DNA of 64,000 bases, from NCBI RefSeq assembly GCF_048564905.1, contig NW_027328740.1, forward strand, positions 34,585,019-34,649,018, read 5' to 3'. Positions 49,116 to 60,262 of this stretch are shown here, piece by piece. A program made the position numbers and the translations under genes. The DNA is from Vicugna pacos. Taxonomy: Eukaryota; Chordata; Mammalia; Artiodactyla; Camelidae. The notes beneath the pieces were generated by a model that saw only the letters and a list, made by a program, of their open reading frames with translations, had not been told where the DNA came from and did not search any database. Position 1 is the first letter of the stretch, and each line of letters opens with the position of its first letter.

Positions 49116-49116
<1 letters not shown>
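42615..49116. other. Pseudogene intron, mostly anonymous, with old MIR/L2 pieces
   Basis: I see no exon or gene here. MIR-like sequence lies at about 47,155-47,250 (GGTTTAAGGAATTGGTTCA). L2-like pieces lie at about 48,350-48,460 and 48,720-48,960. An A-rich stretch lies at 47,955-47,985. GC-rich parts around 43,000-44,300 and 45,400-46,700 have only chance-like open frames. Confidence 0.45.

Positions 49117-49151
<35 letters not shown>
49117..49151. repeat. TG dinucleotide microsatellite
   Basis: An uninterrupted run of about 17 TG units. It gives a spurious run of Cys-Val or Thr-His in the open frames that cross it. Confidence 0.97.
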
Positions 49152-49153
<2 letters not shown>

Positions 49154-50180
49154 CGGGGAAGAGGGGGAGGGTGTCACCAACTGGGAGGGTCATTAGAAGA
49201 CCATTCACAGGCTCGGAGGCCACCAGTGGGAGAGGGGCGTCGGGACTGCTTGGGGACCGCAGGGGCAGAGTGGATGCCGGGTTTCCTTGTGTGGAGGGCT
49301 TGTTAGCGGGGTCGCTCTAGCGACACCTTGTGGCTGGAAGTAAACAGATGGAGGCCGCCAGGTGGACTTACCTCTTCTCTCCTTCCCTGCCTTGTGTGAT
49401 GATCTTAGCTCTGCCAACATATGGAACAGAAGAGCTAAGTTCCAGAGTAGCCCAGGACTTTGCTGGGCTCGTTCAAGTGAGAGCAGATAGGATTTAGGCT
49501 TGTGTTGAGATCTGTAAGTTAACTTAGCTAGAAACGTCCTGTCTTTTGGATTTTCATAGGGGTAGTAATTCTTGATAAAGATTGCTTTCTTGGTGAGAGG
49601 AAATTTAATACAACTGATGTCTTTCTCAAAAAATATCTTATCTTTAAGAAATTTAATATTCAAAATAATAGGAATATTTTAAAATGATAAACTAAGGCTT
49701 TCGTGTAGTTTCTTTGGTTTCTGAGTTGATGTGTAGGTAGACCCTTTGCATTACATAATAGCACATCTTTGACAGTATTTAAAGAGCTGTTAGTGAGCGC
49801 CCCCAATTTGAAAGCATCATTAAAGCTTGCTCTGAAATAGTGAAGTCATATAGGTCTTGTTTGCAGAAACCAGATATTTGGTTTATAATCTGCAGCATAG
49901 CTCCCTTTATAAAATAATAATAGATTCAAAATTAACAAAGTGGAAAATAATTGATTTTTTTTAAAAAATGAAACATAAACTTTCTTGTGCTATTGTTGCA
50001 ACTGGAAATTTTGAAAAGAAAAATCCTATTGTAATATCATCTAAGTGAAATACATATATGTCTGTCACATTTGAATAGTAACTGCACAGTGGTTTTTGAA
50101 GTCAGGATCATTCCAGCTCAGATACTGGCAGTGATGGTTGCTGGTTTTCAATGGAAGAGCCTAAATTTGCTTTCTTAGCT

Positions 50181-50276
50181 TTATTCTTTTCTTTTCTTTT
50201 CTTTTCTTTTCTTTTCTTTTCTTTTCTTTTCTTCTCTTTTCTTTTCTTTTCTCTCTCTCTCTTTTTTTTTTTTTTT
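50181..50276. repeat. CTTTT pentanucleotide repeat with poly-T end
   Basis: About 14 units of CTTTT, a short CT run and a T16 tract. It may be the decayed tail of an antisense retroposon. It ends about 110 bases before the next TRAPPC9-like exon. Confidence 0.95.
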
Positions 50277-50385
50277 GGGTAGTGCGAGGGTTGAGTAGTG
50301 CTGTGCCAGCATGATTTGGGGGCAATTTGTGGGCAGATGTCGTGCAGCAGCAGTGAGATATTTCCATGCATTTTACTTTCCGGAC

Positions 50386-50504
50386 ATCACCAGGGAACAT
50401 GTGTGGTTTGTGCCTGCAGGATGGGATGCTGCAGGACTCCCTGGTCCATCAATGTTATGTCTTGGAGCTGCTCCGGTCAGTGAATGATTTTCTGTGGCTT
50501 GGAG
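50386..50504 (+). pseudogene. TRAPPC9 (pseudogene): TRAPPC9-like unprocessed pseudogene, next exon
   Basis: Read in one frame from about 50,405 the sequence gives [14 protein letters not shown] and, after three or four changed residues, [21 protein letters not shown]9 has [14 protein letters not shown] and [15 protein letters not shown] directly after the part encoded at 42,069, allowing for about 16 intervening residues, of which the first are lost or unrecognisable. Similarity fades upstream near a pyrimidine-rich CATTTTACTTTCCG, whose final AG of the acceptor is not intact. It stops at CTTGGAG/CTAATG, where a GT donor would be expected. Both splice sites therefore look lost. The intron before it would be about 8.3 kb. 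Confidence 0.88.
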
Positions 50505-50874
50505 CTAATGTGGTCTGATGCAGATGATCAGATGTGTAACTAAAGTACTGTTACTTGAAATAAGAGAAAAGCTAGCAAAAATGTCTCTAAAATACAGGAT
50601 GAGGGAGGAGAATTGGCTGAGCTGCTTGCAGTGGGGAATATTCTCAGGTGACTCCCTCACTGTGTCTCCTGTCACTATCCCCCACAGCCCTGCATGGCAG
50701 TCCTACTGAAGCAACCATGCACTTTCTCAGAAACGCGCTGAATTTCCTTGTGCCTCTGATTGTTCACTTTTTTTTTTGAAAGCACATCTTGCCCTTTGCT
50801 TAAATGCCATCCCTGCTAGCCACCACTTACACTCATTCTTCTGGACCTCATCCATATATAGCTGCTGAATGAAA

Positions 50875-51385
50875 GAACAAAATGTAGTATCTCCATTTAG
50901 TGGAATATTATTCAGACATAAGAGTGAATAAAACAGAAAAAATAAATAAAGGGGAATATGAAAAAAGCCATCTGCTCTGGGTAGTCCACCCTGACTGCTC
51001 AACCCGGCCTTTTCCCTTTGAAACCCCATCCCTTATACCCCACTCTACTATTTTTGATAGTATTTACCACCTTCTAATAAAGTTTAACATTTTCAAAAAA
51101 AAAGAGACATGCTGATACCACTTCAACATGGGAAAGCCTTGATAACAGCACGTTAACTGAAAGGAACCAGACACAAACAGCCACATATTGTTGATTTCAG
51201 TGATCTTAGAAATGCCCAGAATTGGCTCATGCAGTGGCAGAGAGCAGATGATGGTTGCAAGGGGCTGGGTGGAGGGGGGTTGTGGAGTGACTGCTAGTGA
51301 CAGGGGTGTTCTATTGGGGTGATGAAGTGTTCTGGAAATAGATGGTGGTGAGGGCTGCACAACCGTGAGTGTGCAGAAGAATGCT
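50875..51385 (+). mobile_element. Old L1 (L1M-type) 3' end, sense, interrupted
   Basis: AGTGGAATATTATTCAGAC (about 50,898), GAAAGGAACCAGACACAAAC (about 51,158), GGTTGCAAGGGGCTGGG (about 51,252), GTGTTCTGGAAATAGATGG and GGGCTGCACAACCGTGAG follow the L1 ORF2 end and 3' UTR. About 140 bases (50,965-51,105) with an AATAAAG-type end and A-run look inserted, perhaps another retroposon. Confidence 0.78.
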
Positions 51386-52456
51386 GAGCGCTGTCTCTGG
51401 GAGTGCTTGTTGTTGGGGCGGCTTTATTTTGTTCTCATCCTGTAATGTGAAGGGTCATCTTGTGCTGAGACCATTCAACTCCTGTGAGTGGTAAGGCTAA
51501 GAGACTTTGCAGAGTCATGTTTCTTTTTTCCCCCTTGCTGAGTGTAGGCAAAAATGGTTTAAGCCTGAGAAAGTGCTCCATATGCAGAAATGTCTTTCAG
51601 TTTTGGCTGGTGTAAAAATCTTGTGAGCTTTTTAATCATTTAGGACAGTCTGTAGGGGGAAACAGCCTGTGAAGCCTGGGTGAGACTTGGAAGAGCCGCG
51701 CTACCCTCCCAGACACGGGTGGGGATTTCACCCCCATTCAGGCAGTGAAGGGCCAAGACCCGTGAGAGGAGTTGACAGTCATGAATATTTATGTGTATCC
51801 GCTGCTTCATCTTGGATATTAATTTCTAGCTGAGTCATTTTGTGGCGGCAGCCTCATCCTACATCAGGAATTTATAGTATCTGCTCTTTGAGGTGAAGAG
51901 CTGACAGACTTGATTATTTAACAGTCTATCTTGTATTGATATCTCAGATTCCTTTGTCAATCGCAAAACAGCAGAAATACAGACGTCCTTTAATGCCGAT
52001 GTGACCTGGAGCAGGTTTAGTTTCTGTACCTCAGTGACCTTATCTGCGTGTGGGGAAGATGATAACAGTGCTTCCCTCAGAGGGGCTGGTGAGAGGAGAC
52101 TGAGAAGCATAAATGGAAGACTTACACGAGATGCTCATGAATGACAAAATTTAGTGCTCTCAGCCTGGTGAGGCCTCAGGGGCAGAGATGTCAGAACAGA
52201 GCAGTCCTAGCCAGAGTTCGATCTGCATTGTCAGGTTTTATGATCACTATCACCACTGTGGGTTATCAGGTAGTTTTAAGACTTGGTAATATGAATTCAT
52301 GAATAATGTTAAAGACTAGACAACTCAGATCCGGTTTACATAGTTCTCAAGATTTCCTGTGAGAAATGGATATTTTTTCCCCATCTTAAATCTGAGTGGA
52401 TTCTCTAAAAAAATTCTGTAGTCCTCCATCTTTTTCCTTTAATTCTCCTTTTTTTT

Positions 52457-52550
52457 AAATAAAAGTTTTTAAATGGAGTTACTGGGGACTGAACTGAGGG
52501 CCTCATGCGTGCTGAGCACATACTCTCTCAACTGAGGTATACTCTCCCCC
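52457..52550 (-). mobile_element. Camelid tRNA-derived SINE, antisense
   Basis: Reverse complement layout: TTACTGGGGACTGAACTGAG, CATGCGTGCTGAGCACATAC, CTGAGGTATACTCTCCCCC. The oligo-T end lies upstream at about 52,450. Confidence 0.85.
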
Positions 52551-52864
52551 ATAATTTTTTTAAACTTTACTTTCTTAGTATTCAGAGGTTAGAGGCCTCT
52601 AATTCTTTTTTTGGAGACTTGTCCATAAACCGGTAAATCTAAAATTAATGGACAAAATTTGGTTTATTAAAAAAATCATTAGAACTTTTATCAATCCATT
52701 CAAAAGGAAATGCTTATTGAGTTAAAATGTTTCTCCTTTATGGTGATTTCTAATTTTTGGTCTAGCTTAACTTATTAAAAGTAATCCTCATCATCATAAT
52801 GACCAAGCTTGCTGTGAGTGGACACCTACCAAAGGCTAAACTGTTTTTCTCATGTTTTACTTCA

Positions 52865-53010
52865 AAGCAGGTGTTTGACGGTAGGTATCAATGTCTCCTT
52901 TTTGCAGCTGAGGGATTGAGAGGTGGGCAGCTTGTCCCAAATCAAACGCAGCTGGCGGTGCCTAGCTCGGTGCTGGAACCCAGGCTGCACAGGATGCATT
53001 CTCAATTTCT
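52865..53010. mobile_element. MIR fragment
   Basis: TCTCCTTTTTGCAGCTGAGG, GAGAGGTGGGCAGCTTGTCC and GTGCTGGAACCCAGGCTG match the MIR core and its usual order. Confidence 0.8.
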
Positions 53011-54780
53011 CCTCTGATCAGCCTCCCGTTGAGTGGTTTCCCGAACTACTGTGAGTCCATAAATGACCGATTTTGGCGATCTCAGCCTGATGAGGCCTTC
53101 AAAGGAGAGACACCAGTGAGAATGTGAGACAGAGCGGCATAAATTAAAATTGTACATTTTCACAAATGTTGCATTCTCAGGTAATGACTTAAATAGTTTA
53201 TGTTTTCTTTATATTAGTGCTATGTAAGCACTAAAAACAAAACATTAAAAATGATTATAGTGCAAAATAGGAGTGGGCTTTGAAAGTCCAATGATTGCTA
53301 ATGATGTTGCTTGTTTTTCTCTAGTGGTGTTTATTGACAGAATAATTTACAATGACTGAATTTGTTTTATGTATGTAGTCTTAGTATGGAGGAAAAGTTT
53401 GTCAGTGCATATTGAAAGTAAAATCTTTACTCTTTTCTTTCCTGATGATAAATATGTACGTTGTTTCCATGGCTTAAGTATATTTCCTCATTTGTGAAAT
53501 TTGAGTGATGCCGTTTACCATGTCTGACTGTGAGAGGTAGACGCCTTGTATACAAAGCATCCAAGAGCTGCTTAGTAAAAATGTGCTGTCACAATGACAG
53601 ATAGTTTAGAAGGATCAACTGTGAATACTAAAGAGGGTGGCTTGTTTCTGATGCATATTCAATATGGATATATATGAATATGGCTTAAAGTAACAAGGAT
53701 TCAGGGTTTTGTGTGTGTGTGTGCGTGCAGTATGAAGTTTTAATGAAATCTGTATCATTCTATTGAGACAGGGACTAGTTAAATTGACTTAAGCAGACGA
53801 CCTTGAAGATTATTTACACAGAATGTGTATTGTTACAACTCAGTGTTCTTGCTGCCGTGTAACTATACACTCAGACATTTAAATTCGTAGGACTCTGACC
53901 AGAAGCATTAAGTTTAGAAAAATCCACATTGATCATTTTCAGGGAATAAGCTTCTCTCTTTTGTGATTAAAGAAAATTTTGATTTATTTTTCTGCACTCT
54001 TAATAGGTTTTAAAATATCAAAACATTGATTTGACATGTCAGCTTTTTTAATAGAAAAAAGCTCATGCTGTTTTAATATGTAAATAAATGTTTTTGTATT
54101 TCAATACACTTCTATGATTTCCTGGCTCTTTGAGAAGTATTTTGCAAGATACTTAGATTACCTCCTGTTGGAAAAATACAGACATGACTTTTATGAATAT
54201 AGGCCTAGTACAGGTCTGTTGGTTTTTGCTACAGTGCAAGACATGAAGACTAGGAGAGCAGTATGTACTACATAAGCTTTTAGTTATCTGATTCTTGTTT
54301 CTGATCCACAGGCAATTTTTGTGTTGCACCTTTCCAGGCAACCAGGAAGGCCTTTTAAGCCATAGGTGGCGCTGTTGCACCTTCTTACAGTCTTAACTTT
54401 CCTGTTTGTAAAGGAAGTCTTAAACTTTTGTTTTTTTTTTTTTTTGATTCCTTTGCTTAATGCTTCAGGGTAGCACAATGTCCATTATGTCTGACTACCT
54501 GGAACTATTATTCTGCTTATGTCTTAGTTTTATTCTATCATCTCGCTGTGAACATTTCAGACTTCCTGTGCAAACAGTTGCAACATCGGACTTTTCTTGC
54601 AGTGTTAGAAACCAGTGAGCCGGGATTTTATAAAAGAGCTAGAAGCGGCCTCTGGAGCACCTTAAAGCTGAAAAGTGTACTGAGTTCCCTAAGTATTATC
54701 CCCACCGCTGTGTGTCAATGGGTGGTAGGAGATTTGGTACATATACAAAGGGGTGTGGTGTTTTGACTTGGGTTTGTGTG
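53011..54780. other. Anonymous AT-rich sequence; no gene identified
   Basis: No recognisable gene. A GT-rich microsatellite lies at about 53,708-53,729 and a T15-type run at about 54,430-54,445. Confidence 0.4.
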
Positions 54781-54784
54781 CACG

Positions 54785-54945
54785 CGCTGCCACTGAGCTA
54801 CGTGATCCTGAGTCAGTTCGTTCTGAGTTTTTCCCTCGTCTGTGAGATGGGGACACTCATTTCTGCTTTGTAGAATTGTGAGAATTAGAAATTATGTAAA
54901 GTGTTTAGCACAGTGTGTATGACAAGAGGGCTCATAATCTTAACT
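54785..54945. mobile_element. MIR fragment
   Basis: CTGCCACTGAGCTACGTGA, TTTTTCCCTCGTCTGTGAGA and AATTATGTAAAGTGTTTAGC follow the MIR order (soft end of core, then the CR-like tail). Confidence 0.75.
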
Positions 54946-55147
54946 GCTATTTGGTGTGAAGCCATCATTTGATAGTCTTTGGCAATTACTGAGAAACAGG
55001 AAAATAAGAAAAGCTGGTTTTATGATGAAAGATATTTGAGGAGGTTCCATAGTTCCTATACACATAATTTAGCATCAGCAGAGTCAGGACAGTTACACAG
55101 TCGCCCTGAACCAATGTTAAGCCACAGAATTTTTGTTACTTCATATA

Positions 55148-55710
55148 TGTTGGGGCTTAAGGGGACCCAATACTTATACACATGTTGTGTCCAGCAGCCA
55201 ACTGAGAGATGACAAAGAAGAACAGGCAGGCGATAAATGTCTCCTTTATTACTGATGAAGCCACGTTCTCCATGAAATTCAGGGCTGTGGGAGAGTGAGT
55301 GTCATGACACTATGTCCCAGAATTAGAGACTTACGCAGTCCCAGGTAACTCTGGTCCACAGCGAGCATTCCCTTGAGAGATTCTGACCCATAATGCACAG
55401 GACTGTCTTGCCATGGAACTGAGCATCCCGGCTGCTTCCTAAGGGTGGCCAACACTGGAGGGGAAGGAAAGCTTTCATATGCCCTGCTTGTCTCCCCGGA
55501 CTCACACCTCAATCTGTTAGTGTGAGGAGGGCTAGCCGTGGGCCAGTGGTCAGGAGTGTGAAGGGAGAAGCAGTCTCCCATGGACCAGAGGAGTGGGGAG
55601 GAGGGAATCCCCCCTCAGTTTAAACAGGTGGTGGCTTGAAACAGAAGGGTGCTCCTCAAGAGTTTATAAGAGGGGAAATAAGGATTTCCTTTGGGACTCA
55701 GAATAGTCAT
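55148..55710 (-). mobile_element. Probable endogenous retrovirus LTR, antisense
   Basis: Read on the minus strand it ends ...CTTAAGCCCCAACA, with an AATAAAG-type polyadenylation signal about 100 bases before that end (near 55,240 on the + strand). A TATAAA-like word lies further upstream (about 55,660-55,667). These are the expected R/U5 and U3 features. The outer boundary near 55,710 is a guess. No adjacent retroviral genes are seen. Family not named; fossil. Confidence 0.5.
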
Positions 55711-55844
55711 GAAACACAGAAGATGATTAGATGGGAGACTTGTAAATCACTTTCTTATTAAATTGAAATTTGTTGGGCACCAAAAATGTGCTACATTCTT
55801 TTCTGAGAGTTTTACAGAAATGAATCCTCCAATTTTCACAACAA

Positions 55845-55990
55845 GTGAGTAAGAAAGATTTGATTGTTATCCCAGGTTTACAGTGTGGAAATTGAGGCAC
55901 ACAGAGGGTAAGTAATTTGGCCAAGGTAACAGAGCTTGTAAGTGGCAGAGCTGGGATTTAAATCCTGGCTATCTGGTTTCCAGGCTCCCA
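55845..55990. mobile_element. MIR fragment
   Basis: GAAATTGAGGCACACAGAGG, GTAAGTAATTTGGCCAAGG, AGAGCTGGGATTTAAATCC is a textbook MIR core. Confidence 0.9.
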
Positions 55991-57425
55991 GGGATGGGCT
56001 TTGGGTGTTTACAGGTATCTGCATCCCTGGATCTCTGTACCTCTGCATAAGTTAGACCAGAAAGGACAGGGAAAGTGGAGTTATACAGGTGCTCACAGTC
56101 GTGTCTCAGCCACTGTCCATGGAGTGTGCCCCGTGATTGGCATTAATTGTTTTCCAGGCAGTAGATCTGTTCTTATAACAGAAATTTAGTCCATTGAGTT
56201 AATCTAGAAACCCTTCCTGCTCTGCTTCTGTCCACGCTTGCCATGTGACTGCCTGCCCGAGATTGGGCCGTGGAGGAGAATCTGTACTCATGGTTGAACT
56301 CTGATATTTCAATCTGGTTTGTAGTTTCACATCTCCTGTTACATTAATAAATTAAATTTCTGGTTTTCTTGCATCAGTGTGTCATAAGTTTGCTTAATGT
56401 GAAACCAGTCCATGGGAGCCCAGGGGTGCTGACGGTATAACTTCTGAGCATGTGGCATTTCTACCCGTGCAGAAATGGCTGGAGGATGTCCACCTTCCTC
56501 ACTGATTTCTCCCAGCAGCAGGGTCCTCTCCCACCCCCGGATGTGAGGATGGGATCTCTCTGAGTAGGCCATTCAGAGGCCGAGTCCACCAATCCGAAAA
56601 TGATGAAGTACCTGGAAGTGGGTTTAATAGAAGACAAGGGCTTCCAGGTTGTCAGATGTGCTGTTCGAGTCCATTTGGTGAAAAGCTGTCCACTGTCTGT
56701 GGTTGAGCTGCTTCTTTGCTGTTTAAAAGTCTGTATTACATGAAGGGATTTTAAAAAGCAGAAAGGTGTGATTTCAGGTGGTACATCCGCACCGGTGAGT
56801 AGTGCTGGATGACCGCCTGTGTGAGGAATAGACAGAGTCTTACAAACTTCATAAAACAGCTTTTAAAGCTCTTCCATCTGAGTGCACTTCGTATGGGGTC
56901 CAGTTCATGACTGGTCGCGCTGAGAGGGCACGTAACTGATGATGGCAGAAAGGACATGGAGGCATCAAAAAGGTCCCAGACATGTTCTGTGTTTAGAGGA
57001 TGGGGCACAGAGTAATATATTTGAGATGGTTTTTCATTGAACACTTTTGAGTATTTTCTAGGACTCCCCAATCCCCCATGGTTCCATGCAGCTGGGTGTC
57101 CCCTCAGTGCAGCTCTGTCAGCGCTTGCCCTGGGCTGATGCGGTGTCACGGGGAGCAGGACGGTCAGTGTCCCCGGCTCCTCCGAGCTCCGTCTCCTCAT
57201 CCGCAGAGCCGGGTTTCTCATCCGTGTCTACTTAGTAGGATTGCTGAGAATCACACGTGATGGTTGTCAGGTGTGATTTGTGGTTGTCTCTGTGATTGGC
57301 GTATAGTCAATATTTGATAGAAACACTTGTTTTTTATTATAATTGTGGCTCCTAGATTGCAGTGGTTTTTAGTCTGCATTTATTTTTTTATATAAATTTA
57401 TTCTTATTTTTAAGTAAGCACTTGT
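55991..57425. other. Anonymous sequence; no gene identified
   Basis: No family recognised. A MIR-like tail may be present at about 57,185-57,330. A 156-residue minus-strand open frame (56,751-57,221) shows no domain that I know. Confidence 0.4.
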
Positions 57426-57431
57426 ATTTAT

Positions 57432-57516
57432 TTATTTTCATGAAGGTACTGGGGATTGAAGCCAGGAACATGTGCGTGCACAACAGGTGCTCTACAATGG
57501 AGTAATACCCACCCTC
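57432..57516 (-). mobile_element. Camelid tRNA-derived SINE, antisense, decayed
   Basis: TTTATTTATTTTCATGAAGG, GTACTGGGGATTGAAGCC (B box side), GGTGCTCTACAATGGAG (A box side) and CCCACCCTCC in the right order. More diverged than the other three. Confidence 0.8.
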
Positions 57517-58376
57517 CTTGTCTGCACTTAAAAATAAATATTTCAATACACAATATATTTCTTAAACACCATCATGGGTCCTATTTTCTGCATAGACAAT
57601 TGAATACATATGCCATCTCAATAAGAATAAATGTCATAGGGACATACCTTTCTAAATCTGTTTACATGTTTTAAAACGATCATAGCTAGTGAAAAACACG
57701 AGTCTTGGATCCACTACTTCTTAGGGTCTGCTTTGCCATCATGGGGAATTACATTCTACAGAGAAGGCTAATTGGATCTCATTGATATTTGGATGATTTT
57801 GCAATGTTCAAGGCTTTCAAAAGCTGACCGTTTTGTATTTTAAACTAACTACAAAGTTATCTTCTAGAAGTTGTAAGTCCTTAGCTTGTGAAGTGCCCAG
57901 TAATTAAGTTTGTATATGTCTGTGTCTCTGTGAACGTGTATGTGTGTGATTTCAGGAATGTAGCAATAAGTTCCATATAGCCTTCTGAAATCTTTCTCCT
58001 CCAGTTCAAGGTGTAGGTATATATTTACACAAATAAATTGATACTCTTTTGTGATTTGGCATATTGGTGGGAATAAGAGGTTCTCATAATTGTTTCAGAA
58101 GGGTTGGGGAGCATGAGCTTAGAAAATGGGAGGAGATAGAGGCAGGGAGGTTCTTTAAACTTTGTGCAAGATGAGAAACAGTAGCTTTTCTTTTTTCTTC
58201 TAAAGCAAACTGGCACTGAATTGTAACATACTAATACTCAGAATTGCTTTTCTGATCAGAGACAAGTGCCTCAGATTTTTCAAGGCAACATGAATGATGA
58301 AATGTGTTTTAGCAGTTATCTTTAAAAGTAGTTTTATTTTTCAAGTATAAGTCTATAGACTGTTCTTTTTTTCCAG
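57517..58376. other. Anonymous sequence; no gene identified
   Basis: AT-rich sequence with no recognised coding part, leading to the pyrimidine tract before the candidate microexon. Confidence 0.4.
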
Positions 58377-58403
58377 CTGTACAAGAATTTCTCATTGATC
58401 CAG
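58377..58403 (+). other. Candidate 27-bp microexon, possibly TRAPPC9-derived
   Basis: A strong acceptor (TGTTCTTTTTTTCCAG, ends 58,376) and a strong donor (GTACGTG, from 58,404) enclose exactly 27 bases. Read in phase with one base supplied from each side they spell (A)VQEFLIDP(G). TRAPPC9 contains GAQEVLIDPG some way after the part encoded at 50,504, so order and strand fit. I did not find an exon for the residues in between, nor the following exon, before the end of the window. Ten residues are too few for certainty, and I do not know whether TRAPPC9 has an exon boundary on both sides of this motif. Confidence 0.35.
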
Positions 58404-59690
58404 GTACGTGATCAATGTGTTTAGTTTCTTTGGGTTATTTATTTTTTTTAAGTGCTTGATTCATTCTGGTGTGAATGAATGTTTAAAATTTCTGGATTTT
58501 GATCTTTAAAACTTGCTGATTTATCAGAACTGCAAAAAACCTGATGTTTGTTCCTTGTTTGGTGGGGCAACCTATTGATTTATGTTGTCTGTTATAGAGG
58601 GAAATTCTTCCTCTAGCCTGTAGATAATTAAGTGAATGGCTTGCAGTGTGCCTTAAAAATTATTTGAATGCATTGAGCATGTTTGTCCAGTGAATTTTGG
58701 ATTGAGTCATAATAATGACTTTGCTTTGATTCTGTGGCTTTTGTCCTCTCCACAAGAATTTGAATTCTGTTGCATTTTGTATTCGTGTTCTTAACAGGGG
58801 AAGGAATTTTGCATTTTTTACAGAGGTGGGTTTTCCTATCCCCTCTGAATTCCTTCTGTAATTGATACAGCGAAAATCTGTTATTGCAGTGCTTAATTAT
58901 TTCATAAAAAATTTTTTGGCTTAATCAGAAACAATGACAAAGAATGATAATAAAAAATACGAAAACCTTCCTTCCTTTGAAGAATAGAAATGAGGTGGTC
59001 AGGCTCACGCATGCTTTGTACCTGACACACTTACTCTCATGTCATTGTGTATCATGAGTCGGAGATGGAGTTGCTTCAGGTTTATAGATTTTTGTTTTAA
59101 CATTTGTGTTGAATTCATTCTCTAGGCATGATGATTCCTGTTGCCTTTGTGGAAAGTGTAGATGAAGGGAAACAAATGCTTTGTTTTGTTTTCAGGAGGC
59201 CTGAGATGCTGATGAGAAAAGAGTAGAGGGTGGGCTGAGGAAAATAGTGATAGACCCTCACCTCCAGGCTGAAATTGATGAACAAAGAAATCAATTAAGT
59301 GTATTGGTATTTGACTAATAGAAGTCAGACAGCCCAGACTGTCTAGTTATGCCCAAAGGAAAGTACTGAATTCACCTGCAGAATTAGGTGCTTTACCATG
59401 TAGAAGCAGCTTAGAGCAATCAGAAAAATCAGTCTTATGATGAGATATAAAAAGAATATAATATCTTTTATTTCTGAAACTTTTCTACATTAAGTTGTGT
59501 AGAGCTAAAATTAAGTTTCAAGCACCAGGAGTTAAGAGTTTAGGTGGTTCTGTGGGATCGTTATTCAGGGATGTGTCTAGACCCTGCTGGAGTGGCCGAA
59601 GCTGGCAGGAAAAGATCCAGAGCCAGGATTTTTCATCCTAGGATGTCCTCCATAATGGTTCCATGTGGGAGCCCATGATTGAGTTAACAA
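58404..59690. other. Anonymous AT-rich sequence; no gene identified
   Basis: Searched by eye for further TRAPPC9-like exons; none recognised. Confidence 0.4.
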
Positions 59691-59693
59691 GTT

Positions 59694-60262
59694 GTAACAC
59701 ATCGCAGCCGCCTGTCAACTTTAAGAAAAAAAATGTGCTTATTAACTGCTTTAAAGCAAACACCTGTGCATCCTCACTCCTGTCTCCTTGCCATAAAAAG
59801 CAGAGACACTGCCTTGCTTGCATATTTGAGGTTATAGATAGCACACTGCTTATTGCACAGCAATGACCCAGGCCCTCAGCTATAAACGCCAGGCCTGCGT
59901 GGTGTTAGATAGTCTATTATCCCCAAAACAGGGACCAGGCTGGTCTGGTGGTCTGCTTTGTAATGAACATGTCTAAAAAATGTATCTTGTTCCCCTCAGC
60001 CCATGACTTCCCTAAAGGTAAACTAAGCCTTAGTACTCATGGTGGAGTCTACAATCTCTGTCTCATCCCTTCTTTCCCCAAGTTCCTGCCTACTATCTCA
60101 CAACTGTTATTGACTTTTTACTTTGATTATACACAATAAATATGGGAGCATTTGAGAGACTCGTGGATTTGGCTCCCTAATCCCTCTCGCTTTCTTTCCT
60201 TTTTCCACAGTCTTGAGAAATTCATTCCGTGTCGGTAAGACTTCCGCCAGCCAGAACCCACA
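59694..60262 (+). mobile_element. Probable endogenous retrovirus LTR (beta/ERVK-like), sense
   Basis: A TG start is possible at 59,694. A CATAAAAAG promoter-like word lies near 59,791. An AATAAATATGGGAGC signal lies at about 60,136, followed by a U5-like stretch with TTGGCTCCCTAATCCC and CTCTCGCTTTCTTTCC. The spacing resembles the LTRs of ERVK/beta-type elements. Both outer borders are uncertain and no internal region is seen. Fossil. Confidence 0.45.

Noticed and set aside
49093-49320. Cys-Val repeat protein
   Set aside because: Product of the TG dinucleotide run.
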